Origin: CAG-882 sp050874385
GTDB lineage: Bacteria; Bacillota; Clostridia; Lachnospirales; Lachnospiraceae
DNA length: 20,119 bases
Reading direction: 5' to 3'
Assembly (NCBI GenBank): GCA_050874385.1
Contig: JBNMKO010000061.1
Location: 1 to 20,119 of the forward strand
Shown: positions 8,627-13,479 of the stretch, piece after piece
How the letters are laid out: every line of letters begins with the position of its first letter
Numbering within the stretch: position 1 is the first letter of the stretch
The notes under the pieces: generated by a model
What the model saw: the letters and a program-made list of their open reading frames with translations, nothing else
Databases searched by the model: none
What the model was told of the DNA's origin: nothing
Position numbers and translations under genes: made by a program

Positions 8627-8653
8627 CGGCTCGGCGCTGTCTGTGGCGAGCCG
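8627..8653. repeat. 27-base GC hairpin, copy 1
   Basis: CGGCTCG pairs with CGAGCCG; position 8 of the stem is a G-G mismatch and position 9 pairs, leaving a 9-base loop. First member of the family found in every regulatory island here. It is the only complete copy not preceded by a terminator directly upstream. Confidence 0.75.
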
Positions 8654-8665
8654 AATTTGCGTGTA

Positions 8666-8677
8666 GAACAGGTGTTC
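8666..8677. promoter_or_regulatory. SOS-type box 1
   Basis: GAACAGGTGTTC, a perfect GAAC-N4-GTTC match to the Gram-positive LexA (DinR) operator. It lies about 115 bases upstream of the -35 at 8791. Confidence 0.6.
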
Positions 8678-8700
8678 GGTTAGTTGAGACTAACAAGGCA

Positions 8701-8716
8701 TGTTTCACGTGAAACA
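8701..8716. promoter_or_regulatory. parS: parS centromere-like site (perfect match)
   Basis: TGTTTCACGTGAAACA is a perfect 16-base palindrome (18 bases counting the flanking A and T) and is identical to the canonical bacterial chromosomal parS bound by ParB/Spo0J. A chance occurrence in 20 kb is of the order of one in 100,000 or less. It lies between two SOS-type boxes and about 75 bases upstream of the promoter at 8791-8819. Confidence 0.9.
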
Positions 8717-8727
8717 TTGGCATCCCA

Positions 8728-8739
8728 GAACACTTGTTC
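8728..8739. promoter_or_regulatory. SOS-type box 2
   Basis: GAACACTTGTTC, a perfect GAAC-N4-GTTC match, followed by G. Its centre is about 57 bases upstream of the -35 at 8791. Confidence 0.65.
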
Positions 8740-8741
8740 GA

Positions 8742-8758
8742 TTGTGCATGTTGCACAA
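8742..8758. promoter_or_regulatory. TTGTGCA-N3-TGCACAA operator
   Basis: Perfect inverted repeat with 7-base arms and a TGT spacer. The same arrangement recurs at 15511-15527, and its half-site recurs throughout the islands. Likely binding site of a phage regulator (inferred). Confidence 0.6.
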
Positions 8759-8790
8759 AAATATTGATATAAGTTTGTGCACATTGTACA

Positions 8791-8819
8791 TTGACTTCTC
8801 TATGGGGCTATGGTATACT
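8791..8819 (+). promoter_or_regulatory. TTGTGCA-class promoter, island A
   Basis: TTGACT, 17 bases, TATACT. TTGTGCA (8775-8781) ends exactly 9 bases before the -35. Drives the gene at 8855. Confidence 0.8.
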
Positions 8820-8854
8820 AGTATCATCAAGAGAGGGAAAGAGAGGTACACAAA

Positions 8855-9022
8855 ATGAAAACTTACAAAGGAATCGCTTACAAGGTAACAGTCAATGGGG
8901 AAAGGTGTGCTATAAGCTTATCATGCACTGATAGAGTATATAATGTTATGGGCACACAGTCATATGCACAGAGCTATGCACTTACAATCATTGATACATT
9001 AACAGGTTGTGATGAAGCATAA
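8855..9022 (+). CDS. 55-aa protein of unknown function
   Basis: ATG preceded by AAAGAGAGG at normal spacing and by a good promoter. The product begins MKTYKGIAYKVTVNGERCAI and ends ALTIIDTLTGCDEA. The composition suggests a small beta-rich fold with a final helix. First gene of a three-gene cassette. Its stop codon lies in the loop of an 11-bp hairpin. No family recognised. Confidence 0.75.
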   Translation: MKTYKGIAYKVTVNGERCAISLSCTDRVYNVMGTQSYAQSYALTIIDTLTGCDEA

Positions 9023-9035
9023 GACTTCATCACAA
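9007..9035 (+). other. Hairpin enclosing the stop codon of the 55-aa gene
   Basis: TTGTGATGAAG (9007-9017) pairs perfectly with CTTCATCACAA (9025-9035); the TAA stop (9020-9022) is in the 7-base loop. No T-run follows, and the next ribosome binding site starts about 7 bases later, so it is not a classical terminator. Confidence 0.65.
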
Positions 9036-9056
9036 CACAAAGAAAGAGAGGTAAAG

Positions 9057-9347
9057 ATGATACAAATACAAGTAACATTATTATGTAATACAGGAAAGTA
9101 TAGACCAGTAAGCTGTCTGGTAGATGTAGAGAGTGAGCAATACTTCATAGACCATAAGAAAGAGATACAGACTAAAGGGATACAGAAGATATGTATTAAG
9201 CGACTATGGCAAAGCTACCATTTAAAACAATATGGATATACAAGATGTAAAATGAGAGTATATGATAAGGAAAAGATAGAAAAAGAAAACGCTGAAAGAT
9301 ATGAGCGGATAAAAAGAGAGCGTGGTTGGGTGAAGGAAGAGCAATAA
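9057..9347 (+). CDS. 96-aa basic protein of unknown function
   Basis: The ATG at 9057 was chosen because it follows AGAAAGAGAGG at normal spacing; an in-frame upstream ATG (9009) lies inside the previous gene and its hairpin. The product starts MIQIQVTLLCNTGKYRPVSC and has a basic, helical C-terminal half (EKIEKENAERYERIKRERGW). It is a soluble protein with possible nucleic-acid affinity, judging only by charge. Second gene of the cassette. No family recognised. Confidence 0.75.
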   Translation: MIQIQVTLLCNTGKYRPVSCLVDVESEQYFIDHKKEIQTKGIQKICIKRLWQSYHLKQYGYTRCKMRVYDKEKIEKENAERYERIKRERGWVKEEQ

Positions 9348-9355
9348 GCTCTTCC
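9335..9355 (+). other. Hairpin enclosing the stop codon of the 96-aa gene
   Basis: GGAAGAGC (9335-9342) and GCTCTTCC (9348-9355) with loop AATAA; the TAA stop is in the loop. No T-run. Confidence 0.65.
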
Positions 9356-9397
9356 GCACCATAAGATAATATAATAAAAGAAAGGATGTATAAAGTA

Positions 9398-9874
9398 ATG
9401 AAGAAAGTATTTGACAAAGTAAACATTTGTTTAGAAAGATATATTGGTGGAGAAGCGTTCTTTGATGAGTTAGATAAAATGGTTAAGTTTGATAAAGAAG
9501 TGTTAGTTGAGTTCATTGATACAACACAAGAGCAGTTCAAAGAAATTCATACTATAGCAAGCGGGGAGTTCGGTCTATGTCTCCATAACTATGGCTTAGC
9601 GGTCGATTTGCTGGTTCAAGGTGGATTAAGAAAAGGCAATCAAATTTGTGACTTATCTCAATTTATTAAAAAGGGAGAAAGCTACTTGTTCTTAGATGAT
9701 AGCTACTTTAGTGGCAAAACCGCGCAGGTAGTAAAGGAAGAGATAGAGAGATGTGGTGGTAAGTTCATTGGTTGCCATGTAATATATGATGGTTCACAAC
9801 AACCAATACATAAAGTAACATCAATTTATAGATACTATGACCATTATGATATACTAGGAAGAAAGCTAGAGTAA
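9398..9874 (+). CDS. Phosphoribosyltransferase-like protein
   Basis: 158 aa from the ATG at 9398, placed 11 bases after AAAGG; an in-frame ATG at 9386 touches that ribosome binding site and is unlikely. Residues 96-109 (YLFLDDSYFSGKTA) match the PRPP-binding motif of type I phosphoribosyltransferases: hydrophobic strand, D100-D101, then the SGKT loop (105-108). This is followed by the helix VVKEEIERCGG and the strand FIGCHVIYDG expected of the fold. The substrate base cannot be read. Nucleotide salvage, or an inactive regulator of the PyrR or PurR type, are alternatives. It ends the cassette that starts at 8855, before a good terminator. Confidence 0.75.
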   Translation: MKKVFDKVNICLERYIGGEAFFDELDKMVKFDKEVLVEFIDTTQEQFKEIHTIASGEFGLCLHNYGLAVDLLVQGGLRKGNQICDLSQFIKKGESYLFLDDSYFSGKTAQVVKEEIERCGGKFIGCHVIYDGSQQPIHKVTSIYRYYDHYDILGRKLE

Positions 9875-9890
9875 TCTAGCTTCTTTTTTT
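9863..9890 (+). terminator. Intrinsic terminator after the PRTase-like gene
   Basis: AAGCTAGA and TCTAGCTT with loop GTAA, followed by C and seven T. The TAA stop codon is in the loop. Confidence 0.9.
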
Positions 9891-9896
9891 CTTTTG

Positions 9897-9925
9897 TTGA
9901 TATTTTTAAAAATTTTTGTTATAAT
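9897..9925 (+). promoter_or_regulatory. Promoter for the 56-aa gene
   Basis: TTGATA, 17 bases, TATAAT. No TTGTGCA nearby. Its spacer closely resembles that of the promoter at 19343-19371 (both contain TTTTTAAAAATTTTT or similar). Confidence 0.8.
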
Positions 9926-9964
9926 ATATATATGAAAAGTGAATAAGAGAAAGGAGTTAGAGCA

Positions 9965-10135
9965 ATGGGCAATATTAACTTAAATGAGTTAGCTGCTTTG
10001 CAACTTGTTCTTGAGTTCGTATCTGTTAAAGACTTGCTTTCATCTGCAATGAATCAGTTTGCTGAGCAAGAAGATACTCACTCTAAAGACAATGCGGACG
10101 TATGTTTCAAAGCGATTGCTACATTCTTGAAATAA
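9965..10135 (+). CDS. 56-aa helical protein of unknown function
   Basis: Strong AAAGGAG 8 bases before the ATG. The product is acidic and probably all-helical (MGNINLNELAALQLVLEFVS at the start, CFKAIATFLK at the end). The promoter is just upstream and there is no long leader. The stop codon lies in the loop of a 6-bp stem (CTTGAA/TTCAAG, 10126-10141). No family recognised. Confidence 0.75.
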   Translation: MGNINLNELAALQLVLEFVSVKDLLSSAMNQFAEQEDTHSKDNADVCFKAIATFLK

Positions 10136-10141
10136 TTCAAG

Positions 10142-10170
10142 CGACATCGCGCACGGTCATGTGCGAGTCG
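10142..10170. repeat. Possible degenerate GC hairpin
   Basis: CGAC plus CGCAC pair with GTGCG plus GTCG around a GGTCAT loop, with small internal bulges. GC-rich and about the size of the 27-base hairpins but less regular. Function unknown; relation to that family is uncertain. Confidence 0.35.
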
Positions 10171-10271
10171 GCTCTGCTCCAAAGTAACATGAGTCGAGAA
10201 TTTTTGTGCAAAAAACGCAAACTGCCGCATGAAAATTCCATCCCGAAATGAAGAAAAGAGAGGTAAACGCT

Positions 10272-10394
10272 ATGTCAATGTTATTTACAAAGAAGGAAGC
10301 ATTTGAGAAAGTGAAGAAATTTCTGGAAGAAAATCAATACTCATTTACATTTTCTATTTCTAATGGACAATTTTTAATTTCAATTCAGGACTGA
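10272..10394 (+). CDS. 40-aa protein of unknown function
   Basis: AAAGAGAGG at good spacing before the ATG. Sequence starts MSMLFTKKEAFEKVKKFLEE and ends FLISIQD: one amphipathic helix followed by a beta hairpin-like end. An ATCCCGAAAT word (10240-10249) lies just upstream. The stop codon TGA is part of the terminator stem that follows. Confidence 0.65.
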   Translation: MSMLFTKKEAFEKVKKFLEENQYSFTFSISNGQFLISIQD

Positions 10395-10412
10395 GTTTTC
10401 TCAGTCCTTTCG
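10388..10412 (+). terminator. Intrinsic terminator after the 40-aa gene
   Basis: GGACTGAG and CTCAGTCC with loop TTTT, then TTTCGTTTT. The TGA stop is within the 5' arm. Confidence 0.85.
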
Positions 10413-10418
10413 TTTTGT

Positions 10419-10445
10419 CGGCGCGGCGACGCCCGAGGCGCGCCG
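10419..10445. repeat. 27-base GC hairpin, copy 2
   Basis: CGGCGCG pairs with CGCGCCG; stem position 8 is again a G-G mismatch, position 9 pairs, loop of 9. Followed at once by AGTTTGTCAAGTGGTAAT, as in copies 4 and 6. Confidence 0.8.
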
Positions 10446-10504
10446 AGTTTGTCAAGTGGTAATAGTGCACAAATTTTTGCTCCGGATTTTGTGCATTTTG
10501 TACA

Positions 10505-10516
10505 GAACATGTGTTC
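10505..10516. promoter_or_regulatory. SOS-type box 3
   Basis: GAACATGTGTTC, a perfect GAAC-N4-GTTC. It occupies the place where a -35 would be expected, 9 bases after TTGTGCA (10489-10495). Confidence 0.65.
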
Positions 10517-10518
10517 CC

Positions 10519-10530
10519 GAACACTTGTTC
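10519..10530. promoter_or_regulatory. SOS-type box 4
   Basis: GAACACTTGTTC with flanking C and G (CGAAC-N4-GTTCG), the full Gram-positive LexA consensus, 2 bases after box 3. Confidence 0.7.
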
Positions 10531-10550
10531 GCTTCACCACGGTAAAGCAT

Positions 10551-10574
10551 TAAAGTGAACAAGTGTTCACTTTA
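10551..10574. promoter_or_regulatory. SOS-type box 5 inside a 24-base palindrome
   Basis: TAAAGTGAACA and TGTTCACTTTA are perfect 11-base arms around AG. The core GAACAAGTGTTC (10557-10568) is a GAAC-N4-GTTC box. The extended symmetry suggests a strong dimer site. Confidence 0.7.
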
Positions 10575-10638
10575 GTACGTTGAAGTATAAAATTGTCAGA
10601 CAATTCTGACATTTTAATACATTAAAGTATTAACGTAC
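10575..10638. repeat. Cruciform-like cluster of three inverted repeats
   Basis: Outer arms GTACGTT (10575-10581) and AACGTAC (10632-10638) enclose two hairpins: TGTCAGA-CAAT-TCTGACA (10594-10611) and TTAATAC-ATTAAA-GTATTAA (10614-10633). The third stem shares two bases with the outer one. The layout is a three-way junction; function unknown. Confidence 0.6.
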
Positions 10639-10678
10639 CACAGAGGCGAGATTGTTAAAAATTTAACAATAATTTCAA

Positions 10679-10717
10679 CATTTTGCACAAAAAATTTTTT
10701 TGTTTTTGTGCAAAATG
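10679..10717. repeat. 15-bp inverted repeat built on TGCACAA
   Basis: CATTTTGCACAAAAA (10679-10693) and TTTTTGTGCAAAATG (10703-10717) are perfect arms around a 9-base AT loop. It is the longest version of the TGCACAA/TTGTGCA pair in the window. Confidence 0.7.
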
Positions 10718-10826
10718 CCTAATTGTTAAATTACAGTTTTCTTGTAAAAAAGTTGCACAAATGAAAAGCATTTCCGCCGTCTTTTTTGTGAAGATTGCAC
10801 AAATGGTTTTTTAAATTTGTGAATGT

Positions 10827-10854
10827 TGCACAAAAAAGTTTTCCTTTTTGTGCA
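10827..10854. repeat. 10-bp inverted repeat TGCACAAAAA/TTTTTGTGCA
   Basis: Perfect 10-base arms with an 8-base loop. The second arm carries TTGTGCA 20 bases before the -35 at 10875, not 9 as elsewhere; the 11-base difference is about one helical turn. Confidence 0.6.
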
Positions 10855-10874
10855 TTTTTTTTGAAAAAAAAGAC

Positions 10875-10902
10875 TTGCAAATTCATTTAGGTATGTTATA
10901 AT
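10875..10902 (+). promoter_or_regulatory. Upstream promoter for the 152-aa gene
   Basis: TTGCAA, 16 bases, TATAAT, followed by ATCAGATGAGGGA, which resembles the start regions of the other upstream promoters. Confidence 0.65.
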
Positions 10903-10963
10903 AGTATTATCAGATGAGGGAACAACAAAGCAAACAAAAAAATCAAAAAAAATAAAAAAGTTG

Positions 10964-10992
10964 TTGACAAACTCAACTGAAAGTGCTATAAT
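10964..10992 (+). promoter_or_regulatory. Second promoter for the 152-aa gene
   Basis: TTGACA, 17 bases, TATAAT, 33 bases before the ATG. An A-rich spacer separates it from the promoter at 10875. Confidence 0.85.
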
Positions 10993-11025
10993 AAATATAG
11001 AAATTAAGAAAGAGAGGAAAACAAA

Positions 11026-11484
11026 ATGAAGAATATCGAGGTTAAAGATGTAGAGAAATTAAGAGAATGGGCACAGGCATATAAGAATTATAAGGTACTT
11101 TATGACCAGACCGCGCAAATGGCAGAGGGAAAAAAGTATAGTGAATATGGGGATATTATGTCCACAATCAAAGACCATATCGAAGAAACTCTTGATGATA
11201 TAGCACAGCTCATAGATGAAATGTATGAGGATTGGTCCGGTATATCTGAAGCCCGTAAAGAGTTCCGCAAGACACATGAATTTGGCGATACAGCTTTTTG
11301 TGAAATCGAGGACGAAATCCGCTATAAGGATGAACAGGTTGATGGCGAGTGTCGGGATATGGTTGGTATAGTGAATGAATTATATAGCAAGATGTATTCC
11401 ACACCTATCAACTTTATGAAAGAGTTCGTTGCTGAATATGGCATTTTCATAGTAGACGACTGCAATGACGTGTGGGTGGCATAG
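11026..11484 (+). CDS. 152-aa acidic helical protein of unknown function
   Basis: ATG preceded by AAAGAGAGG and two tandem promoters. The product is acidic and predominantly helical, with a coiled-coil-like central stretch (TIKDHIEETLDDIAQLIDEM), and ends with a short hydrophobic strand (YGIFIVDDCNDVWVA). No signal peptide or membrane segment. It is first in a likely operon with the HAD phosphatase and the small genes up to 12805. Function not recognised. Confidence 0.8.
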   Translation: MKNIEVKDVEKLREWAQAYKNYKVLYDQTAQMAEGKKYSEYGDIMSTIKDHIEETLDDIAQLIDEMYEDWSGISEARKEFRKTHEFGDTAFCEIEDEIRYKDEQVDGECRDMVGIVNELYSKMYSTPINFMKEFVAEYGIFIVDDCNDVWVA

Positions 11485-11491
11485 CCCACAC
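11470..11491 (+). other. Hairpin enclosing the stop codon of the 152-aa gene
   Basis: GTGTGGG and CCCACAC with the TAG stop in the 8-base loop. GGTGGC (11475-11480) can instead pair with GCCACC just downstream, so two folds compete. No T-run; the next ribosome binding site follows closely. Confidence 0.55.
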
Positions 11492-11519
11492 GCCACCAAA
11501 AGAAAGAGAGGTAGATAAT

Positions 11520-11987
11520 ATGAGTAAAGCATTGATTTTTGACATGGACGGAACTATCGCTGATTTATATGCGGTGGAAAACTGGTTGGAGAGGTTGAGA
11601 GCAGAGGATGCTACACCATACCGCGAAGCAAAGCCGATGTATGACATGGATACACTTAACGTCATACTGAATATCTTCCATGAGATGGGATATCGTATCA
11701 TGGTAGTATCATGGGGCAGTATGAACGCAACAAAAGAGTATAACAAGGCGGTCAAGCGTGCCAAACTTGATTGGCTGAACAGTCACGGCTTTCCATATGA
11801 CGAGGTTCATGTTATCAAGTATGGAACACCGAAACAGAACTTCATCAAGGACGATTTGTCCATACTGATTGATGATAATGACGATGTGCGAGCAAGCTTT
11901 CTGAAATCTACAAGAGGACAGGAAAGACAAGCGATTGACGCAAAGCGAAATGTTATAGAGCAACTTATCAATATGCTGGTGGCTTAA
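11520..11987 (+). CDS. HAD-superfamily phosphatase (nucleotidase-like)
   Basis: 155 aa from the ATG at 11520, chosen because AGAAAGAGAGG precedes it; an earlier in-frame start lies within the hairpin of the previous gene. The HAD motifs are all readable: motif I IFDMDGT with D8 (nucleophile) and D10; motif II VVSWGS with S64; a motif III lysine in the VIKYGTPKQNFIKDD stretch; motif IV LSILIDDNDD with D118-D119. The cap is small. Phage HAD proteins of this size are often 5'-nucleotidases or polynucleotide 3'-phosphatases; the substrate cannot be fixed here. Its TAA stop is at the exact centre of a 22-base palindrome. Confidence 0.85.
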   Translation: MSKALIFDMDGTIADLYAVENWLERLRAEDATPYREAKPMYDMDTLNVILNIFHEMGYRIMVVSWGSMNATKEYNKAVKRAKLDWLNSHGFPYDEVHVIKYGTPKQNFIKDDLSILIDDNDDVRASFLKSTRGQERQAIDAKRNVIEQLINMLVA

Positions 11988-11996
11988 GCCACCAGC
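11975..11996 (+). other. Perfect 22-base palindrome centred on the HAD stop codon
   Basis: GCTGGTGGCTT is followed directly by its reverse complement. The TAA stop (11985-11987) is at the apex. No T-run follows; AAAAGGAGG of the next gene begins 8 bases later. It resembles the palindrome at 16789-16810. Confidence 0.7.
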
Positions 11997-12019
11997 CCCA
12001 ACAAAAGGAGGATATGAAA

Positions 12020-12164
12020 ATGTTAGAAAAAAATGATGGATGATATAGTGCGGAAGTATGGTTTTGAGAGCGCGGCAACAATTAACTTTTGCAGAGTGTG
12101 CGAGGATATCGAGGAAACCATGTTATATATCATTTGGTTATATAGCGTGCTGATGAATGTATAG
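12020..12164 (+). pseudogene. Frameshifted small paralogue of the 60-aa gene
   Basis: AAAAGGAGG lies 8 bases before an ATG at 12020 that reads MLEKNDG and stops. The next frame, entered after a run of seven A (12027-12033), gives MMDDIVRKYGFESAATINFC and ends LYSVLMNV (stop 12162-12164). Removing one A joins them into MLEKMMDDIVRKYGFES, clearly similar to MIENMAKDIINKYGFES of the gene at 12623. So this is a duplicated gene with a one-base shift in a homopolymer: a mutation, a sequencing error, or slippage during transcription. Alternatively translation starts at 12033, giving 43 aa, though without a well-placed ribosome binding site. Confidence 0.6.
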
Positions 12165-12178
12165 AAAGAGGTGATTGT

Positions 12179-12571
12179 ATGTTGAGATTTTACCATGTTT
12201 ACTATACCACCTATCATAATGGGATTGAGATAGGTAAGGAATATGGATATAGCTGTTTTGATAAAGCGCCGATTGAAGAAGATATTGCTATAACATGGGA
12301 TAATTTGAATGAGATGTATCACAAATATGCTCTTTGCTTTAAATTTAATATATGGAACTTTAAACGCGGTCGTGTGGTATCATTCTTTACAGACCATTGG
12401 TTTAAGAAAGATTATAGAGATGTTAAAGAATGGAAAACATCTGACTTGCATATTACACTGACTATACGCTATCAGGAAGATAACCCATCTATTAAACGAG
12501 TAATGAAATATCATGATGGCGAAAAAGCAATTCAATATTTAGTTGAAAGAGGACTTACAGTAATAAAATAA
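12179..12571 (+). CDS. 130-aa protein of unknown function
   Basis: ATG after AGAAAGAGGTG. The product has a beta-rich, aromatic N-terminal half (MLRFYHVYYTTYHNGIEIGK), a basic middle (WNFKRGRVVSFFTDHWFKKD) and a helical end (GEKAIQYLVERGLTVIK). No motif recognised. It sits between two related small genes in the operon starting at 11026. Confidence 0.75.
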   Translation: MLRFYHVYYTTYHNGIEIGKEYGYSCFDKAPIEEDIAITWDNLNEMYHKYALCFKFNIWNFKRGRVVSFFTDHWFKKDYRDVKEWKTSDLHITLTIRYQEDNPSIKRVMKYHDGEKAIQYLVERGLTVIK

Positions 12572-12578
12572 AAAATGA

Positions 12579-12610
12579 ATAAGGCGGAGGTTGCATAACT
12601 TCCGCCTTAT
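12579..12610 (+). other. Intercistronic hairpin
   Basis: ATAAGGCGGA and TCCGCCTTAT are perfect 10-base arms, extended by GTT/AAC after one mismatch, with loop GCAT. It starts 7 bases after a stop codon and is followed at once by AGGAG of the next gene, with no T-run. Confidence 0.65.
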
Positions 12611-12622
12611 AGGAGAATAGAT

Positions 12623-12805
12623 ATGATAGAGAATATGGCTAAAGATATAATAAATAAATATGGTTTTGAAAGTAAGCAGGCTATTAGTTTTTGTTTTATG
12701 GCATCTTGTGTAAATACTCCGATAGAAGATATATTTGGTTACTATCATGAGTTACAAAGTGGAGAAAAATTTTATAATTCAAAATATACAAAATATATGG
12801 TATAA
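12623..12805 (+). CDS. 60-aa protein of unknown function, paralogue of the 12020 gene
   Basis: ATG 8 bases after AGGAG. The product opens MIENMAKDIINKYGFESKQA, then a Cys-containing helix (ISFCFMASCVNTPIEDIFGY) and a polar end. The MxExMxxDIxxKYGFES opening is shared with the frameshifted gene upstream. It may be a small helical DNA- or protein-binding factor; no family recognised. Last gene of the cassette starting at 11026. Confidence 0.7.
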   Translation: MIENMAKDIINKYGFESKQAISFCFMASCVNTPIEDIFGYYHELQSGEKFYNSKYTKYMV

Positions 12806-12877
12806 TTTTATTTTCAGCGATTTTCACAAAAATAAAAATTGATTTTTGTGCATATTGCATATTGACTTTTAATTTGG

Positions 12878-12904
12878 CGGCGCGGTGACGTAGGATGCGC
12901 GCCG
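12878..12904. repeat. 27-base GC hairpin, copy 3
   Basis: CGGCGCG pairs with CGCGCCG; stem positions 8 and 9 are mismatched, giving a 13-base loop. Preceded by TTTGG. It begins 10 bases after a TTGACT that lies 9 bases behind a TTGTGCA, so it covers the place where that promoter's -10 would be. Confidence 0.8.
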
Positions 12905-12922
12905 AGTTTTGCATAATCTTCT

Positions 12923-12951
12923 ATTGTAGCACATTTTTCGCTCGATGTCAA
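12923..12951 (-). promoter_or_regulatory. Leftward promoter facing hairpin copy 3
   Basis: Minus-strand TTGACA (12951-12946) and TACAAT (12928-12923) with a 17-base spacer. A transcript would start near 12916 and contain the 27-base hairpin about 12 bases from its 5' end. No leftward ORF follows, so a small or antisense RNA is the likely product. Confidence 0.65.
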
Positions 12952-13058
12952 GTGGTAAAATTGCACAAAGATTATCCCAAAATTTCGGCACTTTGCACAA
13001 AACGTATGTTCGGGCAGATTGCACAAAAACTGCGCTTAAATTTTGTGCAATTTGACTA

Positions 13059-13087
13059 TTGCAGTTTGGTCTACCTCATGCTATACT
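13059..13087 (+). promoter_or_regulatory. TTGTGCA-class promoter upstream of the 50-aa gene
   Basis: TTGCAG, 17 bases, TATACT. TTGTGCA (13043-13049) ends exactly 9 bases before the -35. Confidence 0.7.
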
Positions 13088-13151
13088 ATTATTACAAGGT
13101 GAGGGAAATAAAAAGCACTGAAAAAGAAAAATAAAAAAAATGAAAAAGTGC

Positions 13152-13180
13152 TTGACAAACCAAACCAAATATGCTATAAT
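13152..13180 (+). promoter_or_regulatory. Second promoter of the 50-aa gene
   Basis: TTGACA, 17 bases, TATAAT, after an A-rich spacer. AAGCACT near the start of the spacer can pair with AGTGCTT that overlaps this -35. Confidence 0.85.
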
Positions 13181-13211
13181 AAATATATCAAATGAAAGAG
13201 AGGTAACAAGA

Positions 13212-13364
13212 ATGAGCAAAGTCGATTTTCTGAAAAAGTGGAGAAATGATTACACGTTCCGGTCTGATATGCGGCGTCTGGGTATTCGTGTTATTCAGGA
13301 TAACGTCATCTTCTTTAATGAGGACGGCACGGTACGTTCGGTGGCTGGGAACTACGTTGAGTAG
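13212..13364 (+). CDS. 50-aa basic protein of unknown function
   Basis: The start at 13212 has GAAAGAGAGG at normal spacing; the longer reading from 13140 would begin inside the promoter and is rejected. The product is MSKVDFLKKWRNDYTFRSDM followed by RRLGIRVIQDNVIFFNEDGT and RSVAGNYVE: a basic N-terminal helix and a beta-rich end. No family recognised. A stem AACTAC/GTAGTT with flanking GGGA/TCCC includes the stop codon (about 13347-13373). Confidence 0.75.
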   Translation: MSKVDFLKKWRNDYTFRSDMRRLGIRVIQDNVIFFNEDGTVRSVAGNYVE

Positions 13365-13403
13365 TTTCTTCCCATAGAGGATTGAGAAAAAAGAAAAAAA
13401 CTC

Positions 13404-13432
13404 TTGACAAATAAAACTGAATATGGTAAAAT
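13404..13432 (+). promoter_or_regulatory. Promoter of the 147-aa gene
   Basis: TTGACA, 17 bases, TAAAAT, about 47 bases before the start codon. Confidence 0.75.
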
Positions 13433-13479
13433 AAAGATGTAAAGAAAAACAAATAAAAAAAAAGAAAGAGGTAATGAAA

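Larger units (their letters stand above)
8298..8854 (+). other. Gene-free regulatory island A
   Basis: These 557 bases hold no convincing gene. They contain the hairpin at 8299-8366, an ATCCCGAAAT word (8389-8398), a 10-base CCCCGGGG-centred palindrome (8401-8410), a 27-base GC hairpin (8627-8653), two GAAC-N4-GTTC boxes, a small stem GTTAGT/ACTAAC (8679-8694), parS (8701-8716), a TTGTGCA-N3-TGCACAA operator (8742-8758) and the promoter at 8791-8819. The part from about 8410 to 8620 has no clear element. Confidence 0.7.
10395..11025 (+). other. Gene-free regulatory island, 630 bases, rich in inverted repeats
   Basis: The longest stretch without a gene. It holds a terminator, hairpin copy 2, three GAAC-N4-GTTC boxes, a three-stem palindromic cluster (10575-10638), a 9-bp inverted repeat ATTGTTAAA/TTTAACAAT (10651-10670), two long TGCACAA hairpins (10679-10717, 10827-10854), further single TGCACAA sites and two promoters. 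It is very AT-rich and resembles a replication or partition locus as much as a promoter region. No DnaA box (TTATCCACA) was seen. Confidence 0.7.
12806..13211 (+). other. Gene-free regulatory island
   Basis: These 406 bases hold a CACAAAAAT/ATTTTTGTG hairpin (about 12828-12850), a TTGTGCA-N9-TTGACT promoter front end whose -10 is replaced by hairpin copy 3, a leftward promoter (12923-12951), three TGCACAA sites, a near-match SOS box (13000-13011) and two rightward promoters. Confidence 0.7.

Noticed and set aside
13140..13211. N-terminal extension of the 50-aa gene
   Set aside because: It would start upstream of and read through the promoter at 13152-13180; the ATG at 13212 has the proper ribosome binding site.
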